Counted from the first letter of the stretch, positions 8,972 to 19,218 are shown. The stretch is DNA of 64,000 bases from Pseudomonadales bacterium (GCA_002701845.1 NZXG01000036.1:1-64000), one strand, 5' to 3'. Notes: generated from the letters alone by a model not told the origin. Numbers and translations: made by a program.

Positions 8972-10762
8972 TTAGCCGATGCTCAACAGGGTATCGCCCA
9001 CCTTGACGGCGTCCCCCTCTTTCACCGTCACTCCGGTCACGGTGCCGCCGCGGGCCGCCCGTACCTCGGTTTCCATTTTCATGGCTTCCAGCACCACCAG
9101 CACATCCCCTTCCTGCACCGCCTGGCCCACGGCCACTTTGACTTTGAAAATGTTGCCCGCCAGGGGCGCCGGCACCGGTTCACCGGCCCCCGCCGGCGCG
9201 GCGCTGGCCGTGGGTGCCGCCGGTGCCGCCTGCACCTGGCTCACATCCCCGCCTTCGGCCACTTCCACCACATAAGCCTGACCATTGACGGTCACCGTGT
9301 AGACGCCACTGTCGCCAGCGCCGGCTGACGCTGGCGGTGTGCTGGCTTGCGGGGCGGCGGGCTCGGTGCCCGGCGCCGGTTCGAAGGCATCCGGGTTACC
9401 CCGGTTTTGCAGAAACTTAAGACCGATCTGCGGAAACAGCGCATAGGTGAGCACGTCGTCCACCGCCTCGCTGGCCAGGGTGAAGCGCTTCTCCTGGGCC
9501 AGCTGCTGCAGTTCAGCGGTGAGCTTGTCCAGTTCCGGTTCCAGCAAATCCGCCGGGCGGCAGGTCACCGGCTCGCGGCCCTCCAGCACCCGGGCCTGCA
9601 GGGCCTGATCAAAGGGCGCCGGGGCGGCGCCGTATTCCCCTTTCAGCACGCCGGCGGTTTCCTTGGAAATGCTCTTGTAGCGTTCACCGGTGAGCACGTT
9701 CAGCACCGCCTGGGTACCCACGATCTGGGATGTAGGGGTCACCAGCGGAATATAGCCCAGGTCCTTGCGCACCTTGGGAATCTCCTCCAGCACCTGATCC
9801 AGCTTATCGCCGGCACCCTGCTCTTTCAGCTGGCTTTCCATATTGGTGAGCATGCCCCCGGGCACCTGGGCCACCAGAATGCGGGAATCAATGCCCCGCA
9901 GCGCCCCCTCAAAAGCCGCGTACTTCTTGCGGACGTCGCGGAAATAGGCGGCAATTTCCTCCAGCAGGTGGATATCCAGGCCGGTGTCCCGCTCGGTGCC
10001 CTCTAGAATGGCCACCACCGCCTCGGTGGGGGAATGACCGTAGGTCATGCTCATGGAGGAGATGGCGGTATCCACATTATCGATGCCCGCCTCGGCGCAT
10101 TTCAGGGCGGTGGCGGTGGACATGCCGGTGGTGGCGTGACACTGCATGTGCACGGGAATCTCCAGGGCCTGCTTCAGCCGGGTCACCAGCTCATAGCCCA
10201 CGTAGGGTTTCAGCAGCCCCGCCATATCCTTGATGCAAATGGAGTTGGCGCCCATGTCCTGAATCTGCTGCGCCAGCTCCACCCAGCTGTCAATGGTGTG
10301 CACCGGGCTCACGGTATAGGAAATGGTGCCCTGGGCGTGCTTGCCCTGATCCAATACCGCCTTGATGGCGGTTTCCAGATTACGCGGGTCGTTCATGGCA
10401 TCGAATACCCGGAACACATCCACGCCGTTCACCGCCGCCCGCTCCACAAACTTGATCACCACATCGTCGGCGTAGTGGCGATAGCCCAGCAGATTCTGGC
10501 CCCGCAGCAACATCTGTTGGGGGGTGTTGGGCATGGCCTGTTTCAGCTGGCGGATACGGTCCCAGGGATCCTCCCCCAGATAGCGGATACAGGCATCAAA
10601 GGTGGCACCCCCCCAGGACTCAATGGACCAGAACCCCACTTTATCCAGCTTGTCCGCGATGGGCAGCATATCCGCCAGCCGCAGGCGGGTGGCAAACAGG
10701 GACTGGTGCGCATCCCGCAGCACCACATCGGTTATACCAAGGGGTTGCTTTACCTGATTCAT
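8972..10762 (-). CDS. oadA: Oxaloacetate decarboxylase alpha subunit, biotinylated
   Basis: Soluble carboxyltransferase that moves CO2 from oxaloacetate to biotin. The N-terminal 290 or so residues are an HMGL-like TIM barrel starting [14 protein letters not shown], with the metal-site motif [18 protein letters not shown] conserved domain follows, then an Ala/Pro-rich flexible linker, and a C-terminal biotinyl domain with the biotin-accepting Lys in EAMKMET. At 596 residues it matches OadA rather than pyruvate carboxylase subunit B alone. The neighbours oadG and oadB settle the assignment. Confidence 0.94.
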   Translation of the reverse strand: MNQVKQPLGITDVVLRDAHQSLFATRLRLADMLPIADKLDKVGFWSIESWGGATFDACIRYLGEDPWDRIRQLKQAMPNTPQQMLLRGQNLLGYRHYADDVVIKFVERAAVNGVDVFRVFDAMNDPRNLETAIKAVLDQGKHAQGTISYTVSPVHTIDSWVELAQQIQDMGANSICIKDMAGLLKPYVGYELVTRLKQALEIPVHMQCHATTGMSTATALKCAEAGIDNVDTAISSMSMTYGHSPTEAVVAILEGTERDTGLDIHLLEEIAAYFRDVRKKYAAFEGALRGIDSRILVAQVPGGMLTNMESQLKEQGAGDKLDQVLEEIPKVRKDLGYIPLVTPTSQIVGTQAVLNVLTGERYKSISKETAGVLKGEYGAAPAPFDQALQARVLEGREPVTCRPADLLEPELDKLTAELQQLAQEKRFTLASEAVDDVLTYALFPQIGLKFLQNRGNPDAFEPAPGTEPAAPQASTPPASAGAGDSGVYTVTVNGQAYVVEVAEGGDVSQVQAAPAAPTASAAPAGAGEPVPAPLAGNIFKVKVAVGQAVQEGDVLVVLEAMKMETEVRAARGGTVTGVTVKEGDAVKVGDTLLSIG

Positions 10763-10810
10763 GAACGTAGGCCTTTATCTGGTTAATCGCTTGAATTCGG
10801 TGTCATTGCC

Positions 10811-11050
10811 TTATTTGCGGCGGGAACGGTGACGATGGATGGCGGCGGTGATCACCGCCGGCAACTGGGCATCATCCGCCGGCGGCTGGCCGGGGCCGGA
10901 GGGGGTCGGCCTCAGCTCCGCCGGCGGCAACAGCCGGGCAATCAACGTGGACATCAGCGTGGTGGTGACCACCAGCAACACCAGGAACAGGAACACCGCT
11001 CCCATGCCGATGATCATCAGGTTAAAACCTTCCCACAGCAAGTTATTCAT
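10811..11050 (-). CDS. oadG: Oxaloacetate decarboxylase gamma subunit
   Basis: Small subunit that assembles the pump and stabilises alpha-beta contact. The protein has 79 residues with one N-terminal transmembrane helix (LMIIGMGAVFLFLVLLVV) and a polar, Pro-rich cytoplasmic tail ending in a His/Arg cluster (AAIHRHRSRRK); tail His residues bind metal in known OadG proteins. First gene of oadGAB. The sequence is weakly conserved in this family, so the call rests on size, topology and position. Confidence 0.85.
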   Translation of the reverse strand: MNNLLWEGFNLMIIGMGAVFLFLVLLVVTTTLMSTLIARLLPPAELRPTPSGPGQPPADDAQLPAVITAAIHRHRSRRK

Positions 11051-11191
11051 GTTGATGCCTCATGGTTGGGTTGTGCCAGAGCCGGGAACGCATCCCGCCT
11101 GCGGTACCATAGTCGAGCAAAGTTACCGCTTCACCCCGGTGACCGCAACCCGCCGCGTCATTCCCCGCAGCCATTGCCAGCCCGCAGGCAT

Positions 11192-11223
11192 AAAAAAACC
11201 CCGCATCACTGCAGGGCTTTTTT
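11192..11223 (-). terminator. Rho-independent terminator after tRNA-Arg
   Basis: On the minus strand a hairpin (GCCCTGCA / TGCGGGG with a G-U pair) is followed by seven T, just downstream of the tRNA-Arg 3' end. It fits termination of the tRNA-Ser/tRNA-Arg transcript. Confidence 0.75.
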
Positions 11224-11229
11224 GTTATA

Positions 11230-11306
11230 TGGCGCGCTCGGCAGGATTCGAACCTGCGACCGCCTGGTTCGTAGCCAGGTACTCTATCCAGCTGAGCTAC
11301 GAGCGC
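11230..11306 (-). tRNA. tRNA-Arg(ACG)
   Basis: A 77-base cloverleaf on the minus strand. Acceptor arms are GCGCTCG and CGAGCGC. The D arm is AGCTCAGCTGGATAGAG, the anticodon loop CTACGAA gives anticodon ACG (wobble A becomes inosine), and the T arm has GGTTCGAATCC. The 3' CCA is encoded. It follows tRNA-Ser(GCT) and csrA as in pseudomonads. Confidence 0.97.
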
Positions 11307-11434
11307 GTGGGTGGGGAATTCTACGTAATCCCCGCGTCATGTCAATCAAAAGTTAATTTTCTGACCAACATCAAACGCTTAGGGGCTTTCTGCAACAGAG
11401 ATTCCAGTAACGGAGAGTCCAGCAGCGGCCATTA

Positions 11435-11528
<94 letters not shown>

Positions 11529-11622
11529 TCAAAACGTGCGCGAGATGATACCCGCCTTTGACGGGAATTCCTAGTGCAAATTCGAGGATTTAATATAAAT
11601 AATCAAGCACTTACCACTCAAG

Positions 11623-11653
11623 CAAAAAAAGCGATGACCCCGCATCGCTTTTT
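11623..11653 (-). terminator. Rho-independent terminator of csrA
   Basis: On the minus strand AAGCGATG and CATCGCTT form an 8-bp stem around a 6-base loop, followed by a run of T, about 20 bases after the csrA stop. Confidence 0.85.
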
Positions 11654-11671
11654 CGCCGCCAAATCCGCAGC

Positions 11672-11860
11672 TTAGAGATCGTTGTTGTCAGGCTGCTTCT
11701 CGCGCTGAATGCGCTGGTAGATCTCCTCCCGGTGCACCGCCACCTCTTTGGGCGCATTAACGCCGATGCGCACCTGGTTGCCTTTCACACCCAGCACAGT
11801 CACGGTGACTTCGTCACCAATCATTAACGTTTCGCCCACACGGCGAGTCAAAATCAACAT
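11672..11860 (-). CDS. csrA: Carbon storage regulator CsrA/RsmA
   Basis: Dimeric RNA-binding protein that blocks or alters translation by binding GGA motifs in mRNA leaders. The 62 residues show the whole family pattern: [15 protein letters not shown] at the N-terminus (with RNA-contacting Arg residues), [28 protein letters not shown] in the core, and a short polar tail. The start ATG is preceded by AGGAGAAGGAT, whose GGA motifs overlap the ribosome site. It is flanked by lysC/alaS upstream and tRNA-Ser downstream, the standard location. Likely antagonists are the two small RNAs predicted at 27.2-27.9 kb. Confidence 0.98.
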   Translation of the reverse strand: MLILTRRVGETLMIGDEVTVTVLGVKGNQVRIGVNAPKEVAVHREEIYQRIQREKQPDNNDL

Positions 11861-11861
11861 A

Positions 11862-11919
11862 TCCTTCTCCTGTCACTACTGCTCCCGAGGCGATCCAGCC
11901 ACCACGTCCAAATCCGTCC
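11862..11919 (-). promoter_or_regulatory. GGA-rich csrA leader, probable CsrA autoregulatory sites
   Basis: Reading the minus strand toward the csrA ATG there are seven GGA triplets in about 58 bases. Their contexts are CGGACGGAT, TGGACG, CTGGATC, CGGGAG, CAGGAG and AAGGAT. The last two overlap the ribosome-binding site. CsrA is known to repress its own translation in E. coli by binding several leader GGA sites; that this happens here is inference. Confidence 0.6.
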
Positions 11920-12013
11920 GCTCAGCTTTAATGCTTCGACCTAATCTAATTGTTGACCAGGTTTCTGATTTTGGAAGGGCAGCAAATGGATTTCTTTCGG
12001 TTAAAAAACAGCC

Positions 12014-13249
12014 TTAGTCGGATTCAAATGGTTCTTTTTCCAGCTCAAAACCGCTGTGCAGCGAACGCACCGCCAGCTCGAGGTACTTCTCCTCAATCAC
12101 CACCGATATCTTGATTTCCGAGGTCGATATCATCTGGATATTGATGGACTCCTTTGCCAGAATTTGGAACATACGACTCGCCACTCCGGCATGGGAGCGC
12201 ATACCCACCCCCACCATGGAAACCTTGGCAATGGAAGCATCTGACTGTACTTCCTTGGCACCAATCTCGCCGGCAACACTGCGCAGCACATTGGTGGCTT
12301 TCTCCATTTCGTTCTTGTGCACCGTGAACGTGAAATCCGTGGTGTTGTCCGCCCCCACGTTTTGCACGATCATGTCCACTTCAATATTGGCATCCCCCAC
12401 CGGCCCCAGGATGCGGTAAGCGGCACCGGGAATATCAGGCACACCACGCACAATAATCTTGGCTTCGTCTCGATTGAAGGCAATGCCGGATATCACTGGC
12501 TGTTCCATGGGGTCCTCTTCATCTACGGTAATCAGGGTGCCGGGGCCTTCGTCAAAACTCGACAGCACTCGCAGTGGCACATTGTACTTGCCGGCGAACT
12601 CCACCGAGCGTATCTGTAACACCTTGGAGCCCTGGCTGGCCATTTCCAGCATTTCCTCGAAGGTGATGCGCTGTAGCCGCCGGGCATTGCTCACCACCCG
12701 GGGATCGGTGGTGTAGACGCCATCCACATCGGTATAAATCTGGCATTCGTCCGCTCCCAGGGCTGCCGCCAGGGCCACCCCGGTGGTATCGGAACCGCCC
12801 CGCCCCAGGGTGGTGATATTACCGGCGTCGTCCACGCCCTGGAAACCTGCGACCACCACCACCCGACCCTGGGCCAGGTCTTCGCGGATACGGTGATCGT
12901 CAATGGCCTGAATGCGGGCTTTGCCGTGGGCATTATCGGTGAGAATGCGCACCTGACCGCCGGTATAGGAACGGGCCGGATAACCGTCATGCTGCAGCGC
13001 CATACTCATCAGGGCGATGGTCACCTGTTCACCGGTGGTTACCAGCACATCCAGTTCCCGCGGCGAGGGTGACGCAGTCACCTCCTGGGCCAGCGCCAGC
13101 AAGCGGTTGGTTTCACCACTCATGGCCGAAACCACCACCACCACTTCATGGCCCTGGTCACGGTAACGCTCCACCCGCCGGGCCACGTTGCGGATACGGT
13201 CAATGGTGCCCACCGAGGTGCCACCGTATTTTTGGACTATTAACGCCAT
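12014..13249 (-). CDS. lysC: Aspartate kinase
   Basis: Phosphorylates aspartate, the entry to Lys, Thr, Met and diaminopimelate synthesis. The 411-residue protein has the N-terminal kinase fold ([34 protein letters not shown]) and two C-terminal ACT domains that mediate Lys/Thr feedback (for example [18 protein letters not shown]). It has the single-function LysC length used by Pseudomonas. It lies between alaS and csrA in the conserved minus-strand cluster. Confidence 0.97.
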   Translation of the reverse strand: MALIVQKYGGTSVGTIDRIRNVARRVERYRDQGHEVVVVVSAMSGETNRLLALAQEVTASPSPRELDVLVTTGEQVTIALMSMALQHDGYPARSYTGGQVRILTDNAHGKARIQAIDDHRIREDLAQGRVVVVAGFQGVDDAGNITTLGRGGSDTTGVALAAALGADECQIYTDVDGVYTTDPRVVSNARRLQRITFEEMLEMASQGSKVLQIRSVEFAGKYNVPLRVLSSFDEGPGTLITVDEEDPMEQPVISGIAFNRDEAKIIVRGVPDIPGAAYRILGPVGDANIEVDMIVQNVGADNTTDFTFTVHKNEMEKATNVLRSVAGEIGAKEVQSDASIAKVSMVGVGMRSHAGVASRMFQILAKESINIQMISTSEIKISVVIEEKYLELAVRSLHSGFELEKEPFESD

Positions 13250-13386
13250 TGCAACGATTCTTGAATAGGATTGAGGCGAATACGGCCGGGCTGAACAATA
13301 CCCGTTCCCATCCGCCTGCGAAAGTGCAGTATTGTATACCTTTTGTTGTAGGACAAAAGCCCATTAAGGCCAAAAATTATACCGGG

Positions 13387-15984
13387 TTACAGCCGTTCCG
13401 CCAGCCAGCTTCCCACTGAATCCATCGCCGCGGGCAAGGCCCCGGCGTCGGGCCCGCCAGCCATGGCCAGATCCGGGCGGCCGCCGCCCTTACCGCCCAC
13501 CTGTTGCGCCACATGATTCACCAGATCCCCCGCTTTCACCCGATCGGTCAGGTCCTTGGTGACGCCGGCCACCAGGCTGGCTTTGGCGCCGGCAACCCCC
13601 AGCACCACTATGCCGGACCCCAGCTTGTTCTTCAGCTTATCCACCATATCCCGCAGGGCCTTGCCATCCACGCCATCCACCACGGCGCTGAGCACCTTGA
13701 CCCCCGCCACCGCTTTGGCCTGGGCCAGCAAATCATCGCCGGCACTGCTGGCCAGTTTGGCTTTTTGTTGTTCCAGCTCTTTTTCCAGGGCTTTGGTTCG
13801 CTCCAGGGTCTGTTGCACCTTTTCCACCGCAGTCTCGCGACTGGCTTTCACCAGGCTCGCGATGCGGGCGACGATAGCCTCGGACTCATCCACCCAGGCC
13901 AGCGCGGCGGCACCGGTGACGGCCTCCACCCGGCGCACCCCGGCGGCCACGCCACCTTCGGCGATAATCCGGAACAGACCGATATCCCCGGTGCGCCGCA
14001 CATGGGTACCGCCACAAAGTTCAATGGAAAAGTTGTCCTGACCCATGGTCAGTACCCGTACCTCGTCATCGTACTTTTCCCCAAACAGGGCCAGAGCACC
14101 CTTGGCTTTGGCCTGCTCAATGGGCAGTAACTCAGTGCAGACTTCGGTGTTGGCCCGGATCTGTTGGTTCACCAGCTGTTCCACCGCCTTGATCTGGTCC
14201 GCTTTCATGGCCTCCAGGTGGGCAAAGTCAAAACGCAACCGGTCGGCGGTCACCAGCGACCCCTTCTGGGTTACGTGGTCCCCCAATACCCGGCGCAGGG
14301 CCGCATGCAGCAAATGGGTGGCAGAATGGTTGAGGCGGATGGCCTGGCGGCGGCTATTATCGATTTCCGCCGTCGCGGCATCCCCCGCCACCAGCGTACC
14401 CTGTTTTACCACGCCGTGATGCAGGTGGGCACCACGCTCACGGGTGGTGTCAGTCACTTCAAACTCGCCCTTGGGAGTACGGATAAAACCCACGTCCCCC
14501 ACCTGACCACCGGACTCGGCATAGAACGGCGTACTATCCAGTACCATCACCGCGGCCTGGCCGGCGGTCACCTCGGTGACCGCCTCACCATCCACAAACA
14601 ACTCGGTGATCTGGCCGGCCCCGTCGGCCTGCTCGTAACCACTGAACGCGCTGGCCGTATTCACTGCCAATCCGCCGTGGTAATTGGCCTTGAACTTCCC
14701 TGCCTCCTTGGACCGCTGCTTCTGCTGTTCCATTTCCCGGGCAAAACCTTCCTCATCAATGGTCAGGTCACGCTCACGGGCAATATCGGCGGTGAGGTCA
14801 GCGGGAAAGCCGTAGGTATCGTAGAGCTTGAACACCACATCCCCGGGAATCCGGTTGCCGTCGATAGACTCCAGGTCCTGCTCCAGAATCCGCAACCCCT
14901 GCTCCAGGGTTTTGGCAAACTGTTCCTCTTCCAGCTTCAGCACTTTTTCCACCTGGGGCTGGGCCTGGCGCAGCTCGGGATAGGCAGCGCCCATTTCCGC
15001 CACCAGGGGCGCCACCAGTTTGTGGAAAAACAGATCCTTCATCCCCAGCTTGTTGCCATGACGAATGGCACGCCGCAGGATACGCCGCAATACATAGCCC
15101 CGGCCCTCGTTGGAAGGCAACACGCCATCGGTAATCAGAAAGCAGCAGGAGCGAATATGATCGGCGATCACCCGCAGGGATTTATGCTGGAGATCGTCGG
15201 TGCCCACCACTGTGGCCACGGCCTGCAGCAGGTTGGCAAACAGATCGATCTCATAGTTACTGTGTACCCCCTGCAACACCGCCGCCACCCGTTCCAGACC
15301 CATGCCGGTATCCACCGAGGGTTTGGGCAGGGGTTTCAGGGTGCCATCGGGCTGGCGGTCGTACTGCATGAACACCAGATTCCAGATTTCAATGTAACGA
15401 TCGCCGTCCTCTTCCGGGCTGCCGGGGGGGCCACCCCAGACCTCGGGGCCATGATCGTAAAATATTTCGGTGCAGGGGCCGCAGGGACCGGTATCCCCCA
15501 TCTGCCAGAAGTTGCTGTCCTCCCCCAGCCGGGAAAACCGCTTCGGATCCACACCCAGTTCCTGCAGCCAGATGTTTTCCGCCTCCTGATCCTCGTGATA
15601 CACCGTCACCCAGAGTTTTTCCGTCGGCAAACCCAGGGTCTTGGTGAGGAATTCCCAGGCAAAGCCAATGGCTTCCCGCTTGAAGTAGTCGCCAAAACTG
15701 AAGTTGCCCAGCATCTCAAAAAAGGTGTGATGACGGGCGGTATACCCCACATTTTCCAGGTCGTTATGCTTGCCCCCAGCGCGAACACAGCGCTGGGAGG
15801 AAGTGGCGCGGGTATAATTGCGCTGCTCATGCCCCAGAAAAACCTCTTTGAATTGCACCATGCCCGCATTGGTGAACAACAAAGTGGGGTCATTGGCCGG
15901 CACCAGCGGACTGCTGGGTACCACCTCATGCCCCTGGGACTGAAAATAATCGAGAAAGGCTTGACGGATTTCAGAGGTTTTCAT
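13387..15984 (-). CDS. alaS: Alanyl-tRNA synthetase
   Basis: Charges tRNA-Ala and edits Ser/Gly-tRNA-Ala. At 865 residues it is full length. The aminoacylation domain comes first ([32 protein letters not shown]), then the editing domain with the zinc motif [11 protein letters not shown] plus ELCGGTHV, and a C-terminal C-Ala/DHHA1 domain ([25 protein letters not shown]). It follows recX in the usual recX-alaS order, with a gap of about 100 bases. Confidence 0.98.
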   Translation of the reverse strand: MKTSEIRQAFLDYFQSQGHEVVPSSPLVPANDPTLLFTNAGMVQFKEVFLGHEQRNYTRATSSQRCVRAGGKHNDLENVGYTARHHTFFEMLGNFSFGDYFKREAIGFAWEFLTKTLGLPTEKLWVTVYHEDQEAENIWLQELGVDPKRFSRLGEDSNFWQMGDTGPCGPCTEIFYDHGPEVWGGPPGSPEEDGDRYIEIWNLVFMQYDRQPDGTLKPLPKPSVDTGMGLERVAAVLQGVHSNYEIDLFANLLQAVATVVGTDDLQHKSLRVIADHIRSCCFLITDGVLPSNEGRGYVLRRILRRAIRHGNKLGMKDLFFHKLVAPLVAEMGAAYPELRQAQPQVEKVLKLEEEQFAKTLEQGLRILEQDLESIDGNRIPGDVVFKLYDTYGFPADLTADIARERDLTIDEEGFAREMEQQKQRSKEAGKFKANYHGGLAVNTASAFSGYEQADGAGQITELFVDGEAVTEVTAGQAAVMVLDSTPFYAESGGQVGDVGFIRTPKGEFEVTDTTRERGAHLHHGVVKQGTLVAGDAATAEIDNSRRQAIRLNHSATHLLHAALRRVLGDHVTQKGSLVTADRLRFDFAHLEAMKADQIKAVEQLVNQQIRANTEVCTELLPIEQAKAKGALALFGEKYDDEVRVLTMGQDNFSIELCGGTHVRRTGDIGLFRIIAEGGVAAGVRRVEAVTGAAALAWVDESEAIVARIASLVKASRETAVEKVQQTLERTKALEKELEQQKAKLASSAGDDLLAQAKAVAGVKVLSAVVDGVDGKALRDMVDKLKNKLGSGIVVLGVAGAKASLVAGVTKDLTDRVKAGDLVNHVAQQVGGKGGGRPDLAMAGGPDAGALPAAMDSVGSWLAERL

Positions 15985-16088
15985 GGCAGTGGCTGGTTCA
16001 ACTCGCTATGGGTGGGTGAAAGGCGAAGTTTACCATCTCCAGCAGCTATTGCATCCGGGTCTTGGGGCGGCACCGGCGCCCACGGGCC

Positions 16089-16541
16089 TTATTCTTCGGT
16101 GACCGCCAGTGCGTGCTGGATCTGCTCCATGGTGAAGCCCCGGTATTGCAGGAAACGAATCTGGCGGGCCTGTTCCCGGCGCTCGGCGCAGGGCGCGCCA
16201 CCGAAGCGGCGCTGGCGGACCACACAGGCCTGATGAAACCAGTCCACCTCCTGCTGTTGCAACGCGGTTTCGATAGCCTCCGCCGCCACGCCCTTTTGTT
16301 TCAGCTCGGCGCGGATGCGCAGGGGGCCGTGGCCGCGCTGGATACGGGAGCGGGTCATCACCTCGGCAAAGCGGGCGTCACTCTGCAATCCCTGTTGCGC
16401 CAGTTCCCCCACCACTTCAAGCACCAGCTCCGGATCGAACTGGACCACCAGTTTGTCAGCGAGCTCCCTAGCACTGTGATCACGGCGGCTGAGCAGGGCC
16501 AGGGCACGCTCCCGCACTGAAGCTTTGGACGCCTCTGCCAT
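16089..16541 (-). CDS. recX: RecA regulatory protein RecX
   Basis: Small helical protein that caps and disassembles RecA filaments. The 150 residues show three tandem three-helix repeats. They include ALALLSRRDHSARELADKL near the N-terminus, DARFAEVMTRSRIQRGHGP in the centre (the RecX signature RxxxGxG-type region), and the C-terminal FLQYRGFTMEQIQHAL. The start overlaps the stop of the upstream gene by one base (TGATG). recX is normally directly behind recA; here recA lies about 5.8 kb away. Confidence 0.92.
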   Translation of the reverse strand: MAEASKASVRERALALLSRRDHSARELADKLVVQFDPELVLEVVGELAQQGLQSDARFAEVMTRSRIQRGHGPLRIRAELKQKGVAAEAIETALQQQEVDWFHQACVVRQRRFGGAPCAERREQARQIRFLQYRGFTMEQIQHALAVTEE

Positions 16542-16951
16542 CAGCGTGAACCGGGAGAGGTTTTCACGACCTCGCTGGGTGGTGCTTTACGCCGGGCCAC
16601 CGGTCGTTTGCGCAGAACCCGGGACTGGGGTGACTCGGCTACCACCGGCGGTGGTGGCCGGCGACCGGCCAGGGCCTGTTCCCCCTCCGCCACCAATTCG
16701 TCAAACCAGCGTTGGGACTCCTCCCGCACCAGGGCCACCACCCCGCTGCTCAGGCGACTGGCCCGCCCCAGGGGGCTGTCCGGATCCCCATAAGCAACCC
16801 CCATCTCCCAGGCCTGACGATAGCGACGTGCCCGTTCAGCGGCCAGCAGGCTGGCCAACCCCACGCTGGCCAGGCGCAGGCGCCGCGCATTGTGGCGAAT
16901 TTGTTGACCCAGGCTCAGTTGTTCCTGAGCCAGCTGTTTCAGCGTTGTCAT
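16541..16951 (-). CDS. Unknown helical protein translationally coupled to recX
   Basis: I do not recognise this 136-residue protein. The first 100 residues are predicted helical and Arg/Ala/Leu-rich (QIRHNARRLRLASVGLASLL; REESQRWFDELVAEGEQAL). The last 35 are Pro/Arg/Lys-rich and probably disordered. The helical half loosely recalls phasin or polyhydroxyalkanoate-granule proteins, which I cannot prove. The start ATG follows GAGAGGGACAGGCC. Its stop overlaps the recX ATG, so the two are co-translated, which hints at a shared operon rather than a shared function. Confidence 0.6.
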   Translation of the reverse strand: MTTLKQLAQEQLSLGQQIRHNARRLRLASVGLASLLAAERARRYRQAWEMGVAYGDPDSPLGRASRLSSGVVALVREESQRWFDELVAEGEQALAGRRPPPPVVAESPQSRVLRKRPVARRKAPPSEVVKTSPGSR

Positions 16952-17022
16952 GGCCTGTCCCTCTCAAGGTGTGAATCATAAGTCGCGGACCCGCTCTATG
17001 CTACCGCATAAAGAGCGCCCAT

Positions 17023-17046
17023 AAAAAAAGCCCCGGATGGGGCTTT
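17023..17046 (-). terminator. Rho-independent terminator after the coiled-coil gene
   Basis: On the minus strand GCCCC-ATCC-GGGGC with flanking A/T pairs is followed by seven T. It lies about 40 bases past the stop of the 17088-17390 gene. Confidence 0.8.
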
Positions 17047-17087
17047 CCGCAGCTAACCGCAGCTGACCGCTGTTACGGATGGCCGGC

Positions 17088-17390
17088 CTATTGTTTGTCT
17101 TCGTTCATAAATTCCGACTTGGCGGAGAGCACCCCCAGCTTGAGGGAATCCCAGGCCAGCTCCAGGCCCTCCCGCAGATCCTCCCAGGCTTCCTCCGCTG
17201 CATCCTCCAGCTTCTCGAAGCGCTGTTTCAACTCCGCCCGCTTGCTCTTCAGTTCCGTCAGTTTCTGATCCAGTTGCGTCCGGTACTGGTCCTGGGTCTG
17301 ATCCAGCTTCGCCTCCAGGCGATCAATATCCTGTTCCCATTCCGCCAGCTGGCGTTTCAGTTTCTCGGCGTATTCGTGTTTGTTGGTCAT
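17088..17390 (-). CDS. Coiled-coil stress-response-like small protein
   Basis: A 100-residue, highly charged protein, almost wholly heptad-patterned (EKLKRQLAEWEQDIDRLEAK, continuing with QLDQKLTELKSKRAELK). A C-terminal amphipathic segment follows (WEDLREGLELAWDSLKLGV). It resembles small cyanobacterial/proteobacterial sll1863-type stress proteins; no catalytic motif is present. The ATG at 17390 has GGGAGGCACTGAC upstream and is preferred to the in-frame ATG five codons earlier. It has its own terminator and is probably monocistronic. Confidence 0.7.
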   Translation of the reverse strand: MTNKHEYAEKLKRQLAEWEQDIDRLEAKLDQTQDQYRTQLDQKLTELKSKRAELKQRFEKLEDAAEEAWEDLREGLELAWDSLKLGVLSAKSEFMNEDKQ

Positions 17391-17493
17391 GTCAGTGCCT
17401 CCCAATGTGATTGTTTAAATTGTGGCAGATAGTGCACCATTCAGTATTGATGCATATCAACCCTATCCGCCCCCACAAGCCCTTCAGAAAGCC

Positions 17494-18957
17494 TCAGGCC
17501 GGCACCGGATTGGAAAACGTCACCACGCCGTCGTCCACTTCACCGAACCGCAACATCGCCATGTCCAACGCGTAATTCTGATGCAGTTTCCAGGGGGATT
17601 TGTTGCCTTGTTTGGGCAGTTTGTCCAGCGCCCGTTTTATGTAACCGGACTGAAAGTCCACAAAGGGTTCTTCGTGAACATCGCCATCCGTCAGTCTGGG
17701 CGTAACCTGGCGCATGCCTCGTTTATCCATCAGTTGCCACAACCGGCACAGATACTCACAGGTGAGATCCGCCTTCAATGTCCAGCTGGCGTTGGTGTAG
17801 CCAAACACCATGGCAAAATTCGGCAGATCCTGGAACATGACACCCTTATAATTCATGGTCTGGGACAGGTCGAAAGGCTGGCCGTCCACTTCCAGTTGCA
17901 TGCCCCCCAGCAACTGCAGGTCCAGGCCGGTGGCGGTGATGATGATATCCGCCTTCAGCTCCTGACCGGATTGCAACCGAATCCCCTGCTCGGTGAAGGT
18001 TTTGATATGATCGGTGACCACCGAGGCCTGCCCGCGCCGAATGGCTTTAAACAGATCGCCGTTGGGCACCGCGCATAAGCGTTCGTCCCAGGGATTGTAA
18101 TGGGGCGAAAAGTGTTTCATATCGAAGTCATCACCCACCTGGCGTCGCACCTGGGCCAGCAACAGCCGGCGGATGGCCTTGGGCCGGGTTCGGGCCAGTT
18201 TATAGAACGCCATCTGGAACCCCACGTTACGGGTCCGCGCCAATCGGTAAACCAGTTTGTCCGGCAGATAGCGCCGCAGTTTATTGGCCAGTTTGTCCTT
18301 TAAGGGCACCGACGCCACATAGGTGGGGGAGCGCTGCAACATAGTGATGTGTCCGGTCTTTTCCGCCATGGCGGGAATCAGGGTGACCGCCGTGGCACCG
18401 CTACCGATCACCACCACTTGTTTGCCGGCATAATCCAGGTCCTCGGGCCATTGCTGGGGATGGATGATCTCCCCCTGGAACCGCTCCCGGCCGGGAAACT
18501 CCGGTGTGTACCCCGCCTGGTAGTTGTAATAACCGGTACAACCGAGAAAGAACCGGCATTGAATCTGAATCGTTTCCCCGGTGTCCGTGCGTTTCACATC
18601 CACGGTCCAGCGGGCACTGTTGCTGTCCCAGGCGGCTTTGACAGCACGGTGCTGAAATCGGATGTGCCGGGTCACGCCATGCTCGCGGGCGGTTTCGCGA
18701 ATGTAGCTGCGAATATCCGGGCCATCGGCAATGGCCTTGGGATTATTCCAGGGTTTGAAGTTGTAGCCCAGGGTGTACATGTCCGAGTCGGAACGAATCC
18801 CGGGGTAACGAAACAGATCCCAGGTGCCGCCAATGGCCTCACGGCCCTCCAGAATCAGGTAGCTTTTGTTGGGTAGCTTGTGTTGCAGGTGACAGGCCGC
18901 GCCGATACCCGACAGGCCGGCCCCCACGATCAATACGTCGACAAAATCAGTTGCCAT
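17494..18957 (-). CDS. almA: AlmA-like flavin monooxygenase (Baeyer-Villiger/FMO type)
   Basis: FAD/NADPH-dependent monooxygenase. The 487-residue protein has the first Rossmann motif (VLIVGAGLSGIGAACHL, near residue 8) and the strongly conserved GGTWDLFRYPGIRSDSDM. It also has the family fingerprint FQGEIIHPQQWP and a second dinucleotide fold (VVVIGSGATAVTLIPAM). The first 60 residues and overall length match the AlmA group implicated in long-chain alkane oxidation in Acinetobacter and Alcanivorax. A generic Baeyer-Villiger enzyme remains possible. It stands alone, divergent from hsp20. Confidence 0.75.
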   Translation of the reverse strand: MATDFVDVLIVGAGLSGIGAACHLQHKLPNKSYLILEGREAIGGTWDLFRYPGIRSDSDMYTLGYNFKPWNNPKAIADGPDIRSYIRETAREHGVTRHIRFQHRAVKAAWDSNSARWTVDVKRTDTGETIQIQCRFFLGCTGYYNYQAGYTPEFPGRERFQGEIIHPQQWPEDLDYAGKQVVVIGSGATAVTLIPAMAEKTGHITMLQRSPTYVASVPLKDKLANKLRRYLPDKLVYRLARTRNVGFQMAFYKLARTRPKAIRRLLLAQVRRQVGDDFDMKHFSPHYNPWDERLCAVPNGDLFKAIRRGQASVVTDHIKTFTEQGIRLQSGQELKADIIITATGLDLQLLGGMQLEVDGQPFDLSQTMNYKGVMFQDLPNFAMVFGYTNASWTLKADLTCEYLCRLWQLMDKRGMRQVTPRLTDGDVHEEPFVDFQSGYIKRALDKLPKQGNKSPWKLHQNYALDMAMLRFGEVDDGVVTFSNPVPA

Positions 18958-19150
18958 AGATTTCTAAATCCCGCTGTGGTGGTCAGATTCCGCGGCTAAT
19001 TTCCAGAGCCGATGCCGGCCAGGCCGATCTAACCTGAATGATTTAAAAGTTAACACCAAAACCCCATGTTTTGTCACTGACTTTGCCGACCTGAGCGGCA
19101 ATATCAAGGTCAATCCAGGGTGCGGTGGGTGCCGTTGAACTATTGATGCC

Positions 19151-19184
19151 GGTCAATTGAAAAAAAACAAATTGACCTTATAAA
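19151..19184 (+). promoter_or_regulatory. Palindromic operator/promoter before hsp20
   Basis: GGTCAATT at 19151-19158 and AATTGACC at 19170-19177 form a perfect 8-bp inverted repeat around an A-rich 11-base centre. A possible promoter, TTGAAA (19157-19162) and TATAAA (19179-19184) with a 16-base spacer, overlaps it, so a bound repressor would cover the promoter. No clear sigma-32 pair with correct spacing is present: a CCCCATGT at 19062 lacks a matching -35. Confidence 0.5.
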
Positions 19185-19218
19185 TCCAGACACAGGAGCA
19201 AACAAGGAGGGTATTCCC

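Noticed and set aside
14164-16233. 689-codon plus-strand open frame opposite alaS
   Set aside because: It is the antisense of a complete, motif-bearing alaS; the translation is His/Gln/Gly-rich with no domain.
19034-19069. Sigma-32 promoter for hsp20 (CTGAAT and CCCCATGT)
   Set aside because: The spacer of about 22 bases is too long for sigma-32, and the element is 150 bases from the start codon.
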